From Corynebacterium breve (GTDB lineage: Bacteria > Actinomycetota > Actinomycetes > Mycobacteriales > Mycobacteriaceae): DNA of 64,000 bases. The stretch covers positions 1-64,000 of the forward strand of contig NZ_CP126969.1 of assembly GCF_030252165.1 (NCBI RefSeq). The letters are read 5' to 3'. Positions 8,210-16,835 of the stretch are shown one piece after another; the stretch's first letter is position 1, and every line of letters begins with the position of its first letter. The position numbers and the translations under genes are program-made. The notes under the pieces were generated by a model. It saw only the letters and a program-made list of their open reading frames with translations, was not told where the DNA came from and ran no database searches.

Positions 8210-9625
8210 ATGGAGAAGATGCAAACGGTAGATGCAGCTGTTGACAAACTGATCGAGCTGTACGACGCGTCCTGCGACCTTGCTCGTCATGCATTGGAAA
8301 GCGGAAACTACGCTGACTACCGCGATGTGTATTACCCAAAGTTGCGGGTAGACGTTATGGAGTGGCAACCGATCGACCGTACCGAGCCGTTCGGTTATGT
8401 GGACGAAGCTGGAACATACTCTGCAGCATTGTCGCGCCCAGACTTGATGTCTACCTACCTACGCAACCAGCTTCGTCGACTAGCTGACAACTACACCTCG
8501 GAGATCTCGGTTGGCTATTCGGATACGAGGATTCCTCCGGAGTACATCCGTGGCATCGAGGGAGTTTCTGAGGCGCGCCGATCAGGAGACGGTGCTTCCG
8601 AGATCCCCCGCCCCACATTGGATGAAGTTCATGACGCCATCATCGATGGGCACTGGGAAGCGTTCGCTGGTGACGAAAAGCCACTCATGCACTTCGGCCC
8701 CCAGCGTTTCGACATCGCCTGTGCTCGTATCCAGCATTACACCGGCATCGAAGTGGACTCAGTGCAGAAGTACATTTTGTTCACCAACTACGCGATGCAC
8801 ACACGCGAGTTCGTGCGCTTCGGGCTCAACGAACTCATGCGCGAAGGATCTCGATACTCTGCACTCCTGCTCCCAAGCGGCCAGAAAATCACCCGTGACC
8901 ATGTACCTCACATCGATCTGGAAGCCCTAGACCTTGAATCCCACTTCCAGATGCCGCGTTTCGACCTCGTCGTCGAAGGCAACCTCGGCCTGACCATGAT
9001 CAACATCGGCGTTGGTCCATCAAACGCGAAAACGATCACCGACTGTCTCGCGGTATTGCGACCAGAAGCGTGGATCATGATCGGGCACTGCGCAGGCCTT
9101 GATGCCCGCATGCGCATCGGTGACCTAATTCTGGGGAATGCATACGAGCGCAAAGACCATATTTTGGATAACCACATCTCGCCAGGTCTTCCCGTCCCAG
9201 CCGTTCCGGAAATCCAGCGTGCCCTTGAGAAATCAGTCAAGGCGATCTACGGAGATGACTCGTCGTCGCTCATGCGTACTGGCACCGTGCTCTCTACCGA
9301 CGACCGAAACTGGGAATGGCATACACCGCGCGACCTGTGGGAGTGGCTGCGAGGCTCAACCGCAGTCGCAGTGGATATGGAATCCAGCACGCTCGCCGCA
9401 AACGGTTATCGCTACCGTGTGCCCTACGGAACTCTACTTGCTGTCAGCGATCTGCCACTCCACGCAGTGCCGAAGCTGCCGGCCGGTGCGCAAGCTTTCT
9501 ACAGCAACTCGAAGGAGGCCCACGTAATGTGCGCCGTGCGCGCAATGGAATCTCTCACTGAAAACCCAGAGCGTCTGCGCACCCGTAAGCTCCGCCGATC
9601 GCTGGCAGAGGTCCCATTCCGCTAG
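8210..9625 (+). CDS. amn: AMP nucleosidase
   Basis: Hydrolyses AMP to adenine and ribose 5-phosphate, controlling adenylate pools. The 471-residue product matches the family length (E. coli Amn 484). An N-terminal regulatory domain contains PRPTLDEVHDAI, and the nucleoside-phosphorylase-like C-terminal domain contains MIGHCAGLDARMRIGD and VAVDMESST, where the Glu of the DMES motif binds substrate ribose in this fold. The frame is open from 8093, but that region overlaps the HNH gene; ATG 8210 has a GGGAG just upstream. The following sirtuin gene begins directly after the stop, so both are likely one transcript. Confidence 0.93.
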   Translation: MEKMQTVDAAVDKLIELYDASCDLARHALESGNYADYRDVYYPKLRVDVMEWQPIDRTEPFGYVDEAGTYSAALSRPDLMSTYLRNQLRRLADNYTSEISVGYSDTRIPPEYIRGIEGVSEARRSGDGASEIPRPTLDEVHDAIIDGHWEAFAGDEKPLMHFGPQRFDIACARIQHYTGIEVDSVQKYILFTNYAMHTREFVRFGLNELMREGSRYSALLLPSGQKITRDHVPHIDLEALDLESHFQMPRFDLVVEGNLGLTMINIGVGPSNAKTITDCLAVLRPEAWIMIGHCAGLDARMRIGDLILGNAYERKDHILDNHISPGLPVPAVPEIQRALEKSVKAIYGDDSSSLMRTGTVLSTDDRNWEWHTPRDLWEWLRGSTAVAVDMESSTLAANGYRYRVPYGTLLAVSDLPLHAVPKLPAGAQAFYSNSKEAHVMCAVRAMESLTENPERLRTRKLRRSLAEVPFR

Positions 9626-10549
9626 ATGTTTGATGACCCCGAAATCCAGCGGATCCATCGCAGCGCAGTCAGGTCGATCGAGCGGGTTGTCGAAGAAACC
9701 GCAGAACCCACACCGGCCGACGAAGCCTTGCGCAGCATTGCCCGACAGCTCACCGCCGGACCAGTATTAGCTCTCACAGGAGCGGGCATCTCAACCGATT
9801 CCGGCGTGCCCGACTACAGATCGCCGGGTGGAAGGCTATCTAATGGGCGCCCGATGACGTACCAGGAATTCGCCCATTCGCCGGAGGCTCTGCATCGCTA
9901 CTGGGCACGTGCCTTTATCGGGGTCAAGCACATGCGCAGCGTGGCGCCCAATCGGTCGCACTATGCACTGGTGGAGCTAGAGCGCGCGGGAATGGTACGA
10001 GGAGTGGTCACCCAAAACGTCGACGGCCTGCATAAACGTGCAGGCACCCGCAACCTCTTGCCACTCCACGGCGGAATGGAGCACGTCGTGTGTCTGGACT
10101 GTGGCTTTCAGGAAGAGCGCTCGCTTTTCGACGAACGCCTCGCCGCAGCAAATCCCAACTACTACGTGGATACCACTGGCTACCAAATCAACCCGGATGG
10201 AGATATCGAACTGCCGGACAGTGTGGTCAAGGACTTCCAAATGATTACCTGCGCGAACTGTGGCAAAGCAAGGTTGAAGCCGGACGTGGTGTACTTCGGG
10301 GAGTCGGTGCCACGTGATCGTCGTGAAGCAGTGCAGCACTGGCTTGAAGAATCAACGTCGCTGCTCGTGGTGGGGTCATCGCTGGCGGTGATGAGCGGAT
10401 ATCGAATTGTGCTTGACGCTCTTCGACAGGACAAACCTGTGGCAGTGATCAACGGTGGTCCTGGTAGGGCGGACCAGAAGGTGACTACGCTGTGGCGTAC
10501 GCGAATCGGCCCAGCGCTTGACGCAATTCTCGACGAAGTTGGCCTGTAG
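9626..10549 (+). CDS. Sir2-family NAD-dependent deacylase, class II-like
   Basis: Sirtuin that removes acyl groups from lysines using NAD. Motifs: GAGISTDSGVPDYRS (residues 52-66), TQNVDGLH, catalytic His148 in LHGG, zinc cysteines C156/C159 and C209/C212 and a GSSLAV NAD-binding segment. GVPDYRSPGG and the long insertion between the Cys pairs resemble SIRT4-type class II sirtuins, so lipoyl or other long-acyl substrates are possible. The ATG abuts the amn stop with no gap. Pairing with AMP nucleosidase suggests a link to adenylate or NAD metabolism, which is inference. Confidence 0.9.
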   Translation: MFDDPEIQRIHRSAVRSIERVVEETAEPTPADEALRSIARQLTAGPVLALTGAGISTDSGVPDYRSPGGRLSNGRPMTYQEFAHSPEALHRYWARAFIGVKHMRSVAPNRSHYALVELERAGMVRGVVTQNVDGLHKRAGTRNLLPLHGGMEHVVCLDCGFQEERSLFDERLAAANPNYYVDTTGYQINPDGDIELPDSVVKDFQMITCANCGKARLKPDVVYFGESVPRDRREAVQHWLEESTSLLVVGSSLAVMSGYRIVLDALRQDKPVAVINGGPGRADQKVTTLWRTRIGPALDAILDEVGL

Positions 10550-10559
10550 GATAGCGCTC

Positions 10560-11192
10560 ATGACCACATTTTCTGAGATTCCCGGAGTGGGAAAGCCCGC
10601 GCAACGTGCGCTAGAAGAGGCAGGCTACCAGGCACTCGAAAATCTCGACGGTGTGGAATGGGCAGACGTGCTCGCCCTCCACGGAGTCGGTGTGCGTGGG
10701 CTGGAGAGGATCCAGGCGGCGCTGCAGGAGCAAGGCCTCAGCATGCAAAACGCGCCGGAGCCGGAGGAACGCACAGCAACATTCACCAGTGGGAACACCG
10801 GAAAGAATGAAAACAAGACGGAAGCGACCTCCGTGGATCCGCGTGACTATGTGGAGGGGCTGGAGGGTCGTCGTCAAGCGCACGGGCACCTGCTGCTAGA
10901 CCTGTTTAGCCGTGCGACTGGCACGGAACCGGTGATGTGGGGTCCGACAATGATTGGATACGGCGAAATGCACTACAAATACGCCACGGGCCGGGAAGGC
11001 GACACGTTTTTGGTGGGGTTCAGTCCGCGGAAGGCGAAGATCTCGCTGTACGGCATCGAGCCCACAGAGGAGTTAGGCAAATTCACCTCGGGGGTTTCGT
11101 GCACGTACATTAACAAGCCTGAGGACATCGACCTCGCTGTGTTGGAACGGTTGGTCAAAGAGGCCTACGAACGCGGCCCCGCAGGCTGCTAA
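10560..11192 (+). CDS. Helix-hairpin-helix plus DUF1801 domain protein
   Basis: The N-terminal about 60 residues read as a double HhH module (IPGVGKPAQRALEEAG, LHGVGVRGLERIQAAL). A charged Thr/Glu-rich linker follows, then a C-terminal DUF1801/YdhG-like domain (GPTMIGYGEMHY, FLVGFSPRKAKISLY). ATG 10560 is chosen because TAGGAT lies 6 nt upstream, a leaderless promoter; the longer frame from 10518 overlaps the sirtuin. The HhH suggests nucleic-acid binding. No enzymatic role is known to me. It is convergent with the symporter gene, overlapping it by 4 bp. Confidence 0.8.
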   Translation: MTTFSEIPGVGKPAQRALEEAGYQALENLDGVEWADVLALHGVGVRGLERIQAALQEQGLSMQNAPEPEERTATFTSGNTGKNENKTEATSVDPRDYVEGLEGRRQAHGHLLLDLFSRATGTEPVMWGPTMIGYGEMHYKYATGREGDTFLVGFSPRKAKISLYGIEPTEELGKFTSGVSCTYINKPEDIDLAVLERLVKEAYERGPAGC

Positions 11193-12490
11193 ACCTTGGC
11201 AACGGCGGAGTTTCCGTGCTCGGCTGCCTCCCAAACCTCGTCGTCGAGGATATCTGCGCGCTTGGACACCACGGCGGCAACGAGCGCCTGACCGGTGACG
11301 TTCGTTGCGGTGCGACCCATATCGATGATCGGTTCGGTAGCAAGCAGCAGGCCGACGCCAGCCAGTGGGAGGCCCAGGGTGGACAGGGTCAGGGTGAGCA
11401 TCACGGTCGCGCCCGTAGTGCCGGCGGTGGCTGCGGAACCGAGAACTGCGACGATGATGATCAAGAAATAGTGCGTGAAGTTGAGGTCAATGCCATAAAA
11501 CTGAGCGACAAAAATAGCGGCGACAGCTGGGTAGACGGAGGCGCAACCGTCCATCTTGGAGGTCGCGCCGAGTGGCATCGCGAAGGACGCGTACTCGCGA
11601 GGAACCCCCATGGATTGCTCGACAACTCGCTGGTTTACCGGCATAACTCCCATGGAGGAGCGAGTGACAAAGCCGAGCGAGGTGACCGGCCACACGCGCT
11701 TGAAAAATCCCAGCACTGGGACGCGGTTGATCATCAGGACGAGTGGGTAAAGCACGAACATGACCAGTCCGCAGCCGACGTAGATCGCAAGAACGAACTT
11801 GCCCAGCGAGCCCATCGCCTCCCAGCCATAGGTTGCCACGGCCTTGCCGATCAGCGCCATCGAGCCCAGCGGTGCCAATCGAATGACCCACCAAAGGACA
11901 ACCTGCACGACCTTGAGTAGCGACTCGGAAAATGCGAGGAACGGTTCAGCGTCCTTGCCGGCCTTGACCGCCGCGATACCGATCGCGATGGACAGAACAA
12001 GAATCTGGAGCACGTTAAAGGTCAGGCCAACCTCACCATCTGAATTAGTGGAGGTTTGCAGCCCGAGGAAATTCACCGGAACTACGGAGTTAATGAATCC
12101 CAGCCAAGATCCCTGCTTGGAAGGCTCGGCAGCGGTATCGGCGCTGACGGATGTACCTACACCGGGTTGCATCACAAGGCCAACAACGATGCCGATGAGC
12201 ACCGAGAAGAATGCGGTAATCGCAAACCAGACAAGCGTAGATACAGCGAGGCGGGCAGCGTTGGTCACTTTCCTGAGGTTGGCAACGGAAGTCACCACAG
12301 CCGTGAAAATCAGGGGCGGAATCATCAGCCGCAGGAGCTGAACATAAGTATCGCCGGTCCACGTCAAAATAGACGAGAGCCAGTTGTCTTCGGTACCGAG
12401 GCCACGGGCGACAAGGCCGAGGATGAGGCCCAGGATCATGCCCACGATAACTTGGGCGCCGAAGCCGGTAGCCCACTTGGGAAAACTCAT
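11189..12490 (-). CDS. Dicarboxylate/amino acid:cation symporter (DAACS family)
   Basis: Glutamate/dicarboxylate-type secondary transporter with about eight membrane segments and the re-entrant hairpin region. Family motifs: SSMGVMPVN (serine-rich HP1), GATSKMDG in place of the usual NMDGT, and GTTGATVML. The deviation GATSKMDGCASVYP resembles the cystine-transporter branch (TcyP-like) as much as GltP/DctA, so the substrate is open: C4-dicarboxylate, glutamate or cystine. GGAG 5 nt upstream selects ATG 12490 over the in-frame TTG at 12493. Its promoter overlaps an operator-like palindrome (12511-12524), suggesting repression. Confidence 0.85.
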   Translation of the reverse strand: MSFPKWATGFGAQVIVGMILGLILGLVARGLGTEDNWLSSILTWTGDTYVQLLRLMIPPLIFTAVVTSVANLRKVTNAARLAVSTLVWFAITAFFSVLIGIVVGLVMQPGVGTSVSADTAAEPSKQGSWLGFINSVVPVNFLGLQTSTNSDGEVGLTFNVLQILVLSIAIGIAAVKAGKDAEPFLAFSESLLKVVQVVLWWVIRLAPLGSMALIGKAVATYGWEAMGSLGKFVLAIYVGCGLVMFVLYPLVLMINRVPVLGFFKRVWPVTSLGFVTRSSMGVMPVNQRVVEQSMGVPREYASFAMPLGATSKMDGCASVYPAVAAIFVAQFYGIDLNFTHYFLIIIVAVLGSAATAGTTGATVMLTLTLSTLGLPLAGVGLLLATEPIIDMGRTATNVTGQALVAAVVSKRADILDDEVWEAAEHGNSAVAKV

Positions 12491-12510
12491 CAAAACTCCA
12501 AATATTAGTC

Positions 12511-12538
12511 AGACTAAACGGTCTAGTGAGAATGTCAA
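12511..12538 (-). promoter_or_regulatory. Symporter promoter with embedded operator-like site
   Basis: On the minus strand TTGACA (12538-12533), a 16-bp spacer and TAGTCT (12516-12511) form a promoter for the DAACS gene. The palindrome-like AGACCGTTTAGTCT (12524-12511) covers the -10 and the end of the spacer, the classic place for a repressor. Two more AGACCG-N4-GTCT sites lie at 12580-12593 and 14774-14787. Confidence 0.6.
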
Positions 12539-12579
12539 TGTACCTGTAAGTGATATGAAAATGCAACCCCCACACAGGT

Positions 12580-12616
12580 AGACCGCTCTGTCTAGAAGGA
12601 AAAACGTCCCTAGAAT
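12580..12616 (+). promoter_or_regulatory. Leaderless HAD-gene promoter with operator-like site
   Basis: AGACCGCTCTGTCT (12580-12593) overlaps the expected -35 position of a promoter whose -10 is TAGAAT (12611-12616), 6 nt before ATG 12623. The site shares ten of ten half-site positions with those at 12511 and 14774. Confidence 0.5.
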
Positions 12617-12622
12617 GAACCC

Positions 12623-13210
12623 ATGACTGCGCTGTTGTTCGACCTCTATGGGGTCATCCTGAAACATCGGACCGAAGCTGGAAAGCGCCGCCTCGAGCAA
12701 GCCGCCGGCGTGATTGATTCTGAGCTCTTCTGGACCACCTACAATGAGCTGCGCCCCGCCTACCTGGTGGGCGACGTCTCGGACCAACGTTGGTGGCAGC
12801 AGATGGCACTGCGAGCGAACCTCAACGATCCGGATATCGCCGAGGCCATCGTTGCTGACTCTGAAACGCTGATGGACGTCGACCAAGACATGGTCGATCT
12901 GGTGCTCAAGCTCATCGACGAGGGCTACACCTGCGGAATTCTTTCGAATGCGCCTGAAAGCGTGTCTACAATGCTGCGGGAGCGTCACGAATGGTTGGCG
13001 CAGCTCGACGCGGTGACGTTTAGCTGCGATATCGGCGTGGCCAAGCCGGACCCGCGCGCGTTCGCCGTGGCAGTCGACGCGATGGGGGCCAACATCAAAG
13101 ACACCATCTTCTTCGACGACTCTCCAGACAACGTCGCCGCCGCGGAAAAGGCCGGGCTCCAGGCTCACCTGTTCACCTCTATGAAGGACGTCCATGATTT
13201 ACAGCTTTGA
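12623..13210 (+). CDS. HAD-IA family hydrolase
   Basis: Short HAD phosphatase. Motif I is FDLYGVI, with the nucleophile Asp followed by Tyr where many phosphatases have a second Asp, as in HAD-IA 'variant 3' proteins. Motif II Ser/Asn is ILSNAP, motif III GVAKPDPRAF and motif IV FFDDSPDNVAAA. The substrate is unknown. It overlaps the carbonic anhydrase gene by 17 bp, so the two are co-expressed. The start is supported by TAGAAT 6 nt upstream, a leaderless arrangement. Confidence 0.85.
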   Translation: MTALLFDLYGVILKHRTEAGKRRLEQAAGVIDSELFWTTYNELRPAYLVGDVSDQRWWQQMALRANLNDPDIAEAIVADSETLMDVDQDMVDLVLKLIDEGYTCGILSNAPESVSTMLRERHEWLAQLDAVTFSCDIGVAKPDPRAFAVAVDAMGANIKDTIFFDDSPDNVAAAEKAGLQAHLFTSMKDVHDLQL

Positions 13211-13718
13211 AGGCATCGCCCCGACGATTGACCCAACCGCCTACGTGGCCCCCGAAGCCACCATCATCGGCGACGTGCACATCGGGCCGGACGCTTCCGT
13301 TTTCCCGGGAGCCGTACTGCGTGGCGACGTCGGTCCCATTCGCATCGGTGCGCGGACAAACATCCAAGACGGCGCGGTTGTTCACGTCGACACGGGTGGC
13401 GAGTGCACGCTTGGCGACGATGTTACCGTCGGCCACCTCGCGCTAGTTCACTCCTGCATCGTGGGCAACGGCACTCTCGTGGGCATGCACTCCTCGATCC
13501 TGTCGCGCTCCACTGTAGGCTCGGGCTGCATCATCGGTGGCGGCGCAGTTGTACTGGAGGGCGCCGAAGTTCCTGCAGGTTCGCTCGTTGCCGGTGTGCC
13601 GGGCAAGGTAAAGCGCTCGCTTGACGACGAAGCCCAGGCCGGCCTTGTCGCTCACGCGGGGCGCTACGTCGAATTAGCTCGTCGGCACCGAGAGGGGCTC
13701 TCGGAGCACGAAATCTAG
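13194..13718 (+). CDS. Gamma-class carbonic anhydrase family protein
   Basis: Left-handed beta-helix protein with hexapeptide repeats across almost the whole 174 residues. The metal ligands of the gamma class are present: His64 (GAVVHV), His81 and His86 (GHLALVH). It would hydrate CO2 or act as a related metal-dependent acyltransferase-fold protein; many bacterial YrdA-like members have weak or untested activity. The C-terminal 45 bp overlap the convergent ROK gene. Confidence 0.85.
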   Translation: MIYSFEGIAPTIDPTAYVAPEATIIGDVHIGPDASVFPGAVLRGDVGPIRIGARTNIQDGAVVHVDTGGECTLGDDVTVGHLALVHSCIVGNGTLVGMHSSILSRSTVGSGCIIGGGAVVLEGAEVPAGSLVAGVPGKVKRSLDDEAQAGLVAHAGRYVELARRHREGLSEHEI

Positions 13719-14750
13719 CGCCACCGCCCGGGCAATGTCGCGCACGACCTCGCGGTGAGTTGGGATCATGCGCAGGTCGACTTTCGTCTCTTGCGGCAGC
13801 CGTTCGCGCACCGAGCGGGCGAACAGGGCAGGGGCCTTAGGGTCGTCGATAAATGCGGAACCTGCGACGACAAGGGTGTTGGGGGAGTGCTTGGCGACGA
13901 GCCCCGCGGCCACCGAACCCAACTGTGTCGCGCGTTCATCGAGGGTCGCGCGGGTGGCGGAAGAAGATTCGGCGGTGGCGACGGCTTCGGGGAGCGAGTG
14001 GATGCGTGGGTCGCCGAGCGTTGCCAGCAAGCCGTCGGTGGTCAACTCGTTGTTGTTGAGATCCAGCGCGGTGACACCGTCGGGCCCCGAGATGGCTGCG
14101 CCGATGGAGTCGTCGGCGAAGAGGGCCATGATGCCTGGGGTGTGTACAGTTTCAAAGGACTGAATCTCAGAGCCGATGATCGCGGGCACCGCGGCGGTCA
14201 CCGTCACCGGCACGGAGAACTGTTCGCGCAACTGGGCTGCAATGTTCACGCCCTTCCAGCCCAAATTGGGTGCTGTGACCACGCCGTCTTGGGAAACGCT
14301 GCCGGAAGTGGTCACGCCAACGGTAGCCAGCGGGCGATCAATACCAGCGTTGAGGCGGTTGAGGCCTGCCATGATGTGCTGGATAAAGTCGTCTTGGCTG
14401 AGCTTTGCCACGGGTGTCGAGATGTCGCAGTCGCGCAGGGTGCGACCCTTGATGTCAAACAACGCGATATACGTTGACGATGTGCCCACGGCGATACCAG
14501 CGTGGATTCCTGCGGTGTCTGCGAGTTCCAGTGGGATAATCGGGCGACCGCGACCCTGGGAGCGGGTGAGGTCGTTGCGTTCTACGACATAGCCGGCTTT
14601 CAGGAGTGCGGCGATGGCGCGAGTAACGGTGGGCTGGGAAAGATGCGTTGCCTCGACGAGCTCGCTTCTCGAGGTCACCGAATTGAGCCTGATCAGATGT
14701 AGGCATTTCGCCGCAGGCGTGCGGAGGCGTGAGAATGCGGAATGTGGCAT
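13674..14750 (-). CDS. ROK-family transcriptional regulator
   Basis: N-terminal winged helix-turn-helix (SRSELVEATHLSQPTVTRAIAALLKAGYV, given here only as the core of residues 25-53) followed by a ROK-type sugar-kinase fold domain. The cysteine-rich zinc motif (CxCGxxGC) of kinases and many ROK repressors is missing, and the phosphate-binding DxGGT is not seen, so it is a pure regulator. ATG 14750 is preferred because TAGAAT lies 7 nt upstream. An AGACCG-N4-GTCT site at its -35 suggests autoregulation and makes it a candidate controller of the symporter and HAD genes. The effector is unknown. Confidence 0.85.
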   Translation of the reverse strand: MPHSAFSRLRTPAAKCLHLIRLNSVTSRSELVEATHLSQPTVTRAIAALLKAGYVVERNDLTRSQGRGRPIIPLELADTAGIHAGIAVGTSSTYIALFDIKGRTLRDCDISTPVAKLSQDDFIQHIMAGLNRLNAGIDRPLATVGVTTSGSVSQDGVVTAPNLGWKGVNIAAQLREQFSVPVTVTAAVPAIIGSEIQSFETVHTPGIMALFADDSIGAAISGPDGVTALDLNNNELTTDGLLATLGDPRIHSLPEAVATAESSSATRATLDERATQLGSVAAGLVAKHSPNTLVVAGSAFIDDPKAPALFARSVRERLPQETKVDLRMIPTHREVVRDIARAVALDFVLREPLSVPTS

Positions 14751-14773
14751 GCGAGAGATTCTACGACATGTAT

Positions 14774-14787
14774 AGACCGTATGGTCT
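14774..14787 (-). promoter_or_regulatory. Operator-like palindrome upstream of ROK gene
   Basis: AGACC-GTAT-GGTCT, a perfect 5-bp inverted repeat covering the -35 position (14781-14786) of the ROK promoter, whose -10 is TAGAAT at 14763-14758. It shares AGACCG-N4-GTCT with the two sites near 12.5 kb. Confidence 0.5.
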
Positions 14788-14813
14788 TTCACCACCCATT
14801 TATTACAGACTGC

Positions 14814-16067
14814 TTAGTCCGTAAGGGGTTTCTTATATGTCCAGAAACGTGGTACGAGCAGCATCGATACTGCCGTTCCAGCAATTACCAAGACTCCACC
14901 AATAAGGGTGGTCCAGCCGGTGCTGACAAATTCGGCCGCCCAGCCGTGTGCGATGTCCGCGATGCGAGGGCCACCCACCACGATAATGATATATACACCT
15001 TGCACGCGACCCTGCATCTCAGTTGTCGCAGACTGCTGCAAAATGGCATTGCGCAGACTCGCCGAAAACATGTCGGCTGCACCACCGATCACCAGCATGC
15101 CGACGACGAGCCAGGCCCACACGCTGACCTGAGGCGGGCTAATCAGCGTGAATAGCCCAGCCAAGACGATCGCGCCACCCCACACGACGATGCACAGGGC
15201 AACCGCCTTGCCCTGGTGTATAACCCGAGAAACCCAACCGGAGAAGAGTCCTCCCACAACGGCACCCAGCGCGATCGACGAGTACAGCAGCGACAACATC
15301 AACGGGGAGCCACCGAAATCAACGGCAGCCATCTCGGGGTACAAAGCACGCGGCATGCCGAAGACCATCGCGATGGCGTCGAGAAGCATCGCAATCAGAA
15401 GCACGGGCTGAGCCCACAGGTAGCGCAAACCGCTGCCGATGGAACGCAATCCAGGCGCCTCCGTCGGCCCTGTTGGCGGCAGGGAAGGCAAGGTCAGCAC
15501 GGCACCAAGCGTGGGAACTAGGCACGCGACATCGATCAGATAAATCCACGAGTAGCCAACAAACGGAATCAGCGCACCGGCAACCAATGGCCCGACGATC
15601 GCACCCGCCTGCATCACCATCATGTTCAAGCTGGCCCCGGCCGCGAGCTGGTCAAACGGCAAAATCGAGCGGAACACAGCCGTGCGCGTGGGCTGATTCA
15701 CTGCAAAGAATGCCTGCTGCAGCGCGAAAATCGACAGCAGTAGCCACACGTTCGCCTGCCCAAGTGCGGTGACGACGAAAAACGCGCCGGAAGTAATGAT
15801 CATGCCCAATGTCGAGACGATCAGTACCTTGCGTTTATCAAAGGCATCGGCGATGGAGCCACCGTAAAGTCCGAAGATCACCAAAGGTACCAAGCCGAAC
15901 AAGCCGGTGAGCCCTACGTAGCCGGACGAATCGGTGAGGGCATAAATCTGCGCGGGTACGGCCACGACTGTCATCTGGGCGCCCAGCTGGGTCAGGATGT
16001 TGGCGATCCACAATTTGCGGTACGCCGGTACCTGAAGCGGGCGAGTGTCCGCAAAGATCTCACGCAT
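14814..16067 (-). CDS. MFS transporter, EntS-like exporter family
   Basis: Twelve-helix major facilitator protein of the MFS_3/EntS type: an early RKLWIANILTQLG segment, YGGSIADAFDKRK loop between helices 2 and 3, and the typical QQAFFAVNQPTR motif. Family members export siderophores, drugs or unknown metabolites. No siderophore genes are adjacent, so the substrate is open. It ends 63 bp before the ROK start on the same strand, and a sirtuin gene lies 11 bp upstream, so it may be the second gene of a short operon. Confidence 0.85.
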   Translation of the reverse strand: MREIFADTRPLQVPAYRKLWIANILTQLGAQMTVVAVPAQIYALTDSSGYVGLTGLFGLVPLVIFGLYGGSIADAFDKRKVLIVSTLGMIITSGAFFVVTALGQANVWLLLSIFALQQAFFAVNQPTRTAVFRSILPFDQLAAGASLNMMVMQAGAIVGPLVAGALIPFVGYSWIYLIDVACLVPTLGAVLTLPSLPPTGPTEAPGLRSIGSGLRYLWAQPVLLIAMLLDAIAMVFGMPRALYPEMAAVDFGGSPLMLSLLYSSIALGAVVGGLFSGWVSRVIHQGKAVALCIVVWGGAIVLAGLFTLISPPQVSVWAWLVVGMLVIGGAADMFSASLRNAILQQSATTEMQGRVQGVYIIIVVGGPRIADIAHGWAAEFVSTGWTTLIGGVLVIAGTAVSMLLVPRFWTYKKPLTD

Positions 16068-16078
16068 GCTTGGACATA

Positions 16079-16816
16079 CTAAGGCACAAGCAACGGTAAC
16101 GCTTCCGCGGCCGTGCCTTCGACGACGACAGAGGCGATCGTCGACAAGTCTGTGCGCTGAGGAGTGACCTCGATGATCGGGATGCCGAGCTGATGCGCAA
16201 CCATGGGCAGCCCGGCGGCCGGGTAGACCACCCCCGAGGTGCCGACGATGACGACCAAGTCAGCTTCCATCATGCGCTTTTCGGCTTCCTCCCATTCGCG
16301 CTGCGGGAGGCCCTCACCGAACCAGACCACTCCAGGACGGATGAGGTTGTCGCACAAAGGGCAATGTGGTGGGGACATGGATTCGACGGGTTCCGAGGGT
16401 AAGTCGATCTGGCCTTTGTAGGGGCGGGAGCAGATGGCGCAGCGGAAGTCGAAGAGCGAGCCGTGCAGGTGCACGACGTCTTCGGAGCCGGCGCGCTCGT
16501 GGAGATCGTCGATGTTCTGGGTAGTTACCGTGACGTGGGCGTTCTTCGTCCACTGGGCAATCGCGCGGTGGCCAGCGTTGGGTTCGGCGCGTCGAACCAG
16601 CTCCGCGCGCCACAAGTACCACGCCCACATCGGCTCAGGGTCGCGCGCCCACGCGTCAATCGAGGCCATCGCCTGGGGGTCTACGTTTTCCCACACGCCG
16701 GTCTGGGCATCTCGGTAGGTGGCGATGCCAGAGTCGGCAGACATGCCTGCTCCGGTGAACACCTCGACCCGCCGGGCTTGAGCTGCAAGATCTTTCGCCT
16801 GATCCACACCGTTCAT
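16079..16816 (-). CDS. Sir2-family NAD-dependent deacylase, class III (CobB/SIRT5-like)
   Basis: Sirtuin with FTGAGMSADSGIATYR (residues 20-35), TQNIDDLH, catalytic His118 and four zinc cysteines C126, C129, C152 and C155. Tyr67 and Arg70 (Y-L-W-R) form the Y-x2-R pair that in class III sirtuins binds negatively charged acyl groups, so desuccinylase or demalonylase activity is predicted. It is the second sirtuin in the window and belongs to a different class. Its ATG shares a symmetric bidirectional promoter with the LOG gene. Confidence 0.92.
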   Translation of the reverse strand: MNGVDQAKDLAAQARRVEVFTGAGMSADSGIATYRDAQTGVWENVDPQAMASIDAWARDPEPMWAWYLWRAELVRRAEPNAGHRAIAQWTKNAHVTVTTQNIDDLHERAGSEDVVHLHGSLFDFRCAICSRPYKGQIDLPSEPVESMSPPHCPLCDNLIRPGVVWFGEGLPQREWEEAEKRMMEADLVVIVGTSGVVYPAAGLPMVAHQLGIPIIEVTPQRTDLSTIASVVVEGTAAEALPLLVP

Positions 16817-16822
16817 GGCTAC

Positions 16823-16829
16823 TAGGATA
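16823..16829. promoter_or_regulatory. Symmetric bidirectional leaderless promoter
   Basis: TAGGATA reads as -10 TAGGAT on the plus strand and TATCCT on the minus strand. Exactly 7 nt separate each hexamer from its start codon (ATG 16836 plus; ATG 16816 minus). One 7-bp element thus appears to drive the LOG gene and the class III sirtuin divergently. Confidence 0.6.
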
Positions 16830-16835
16830 AGCCAT

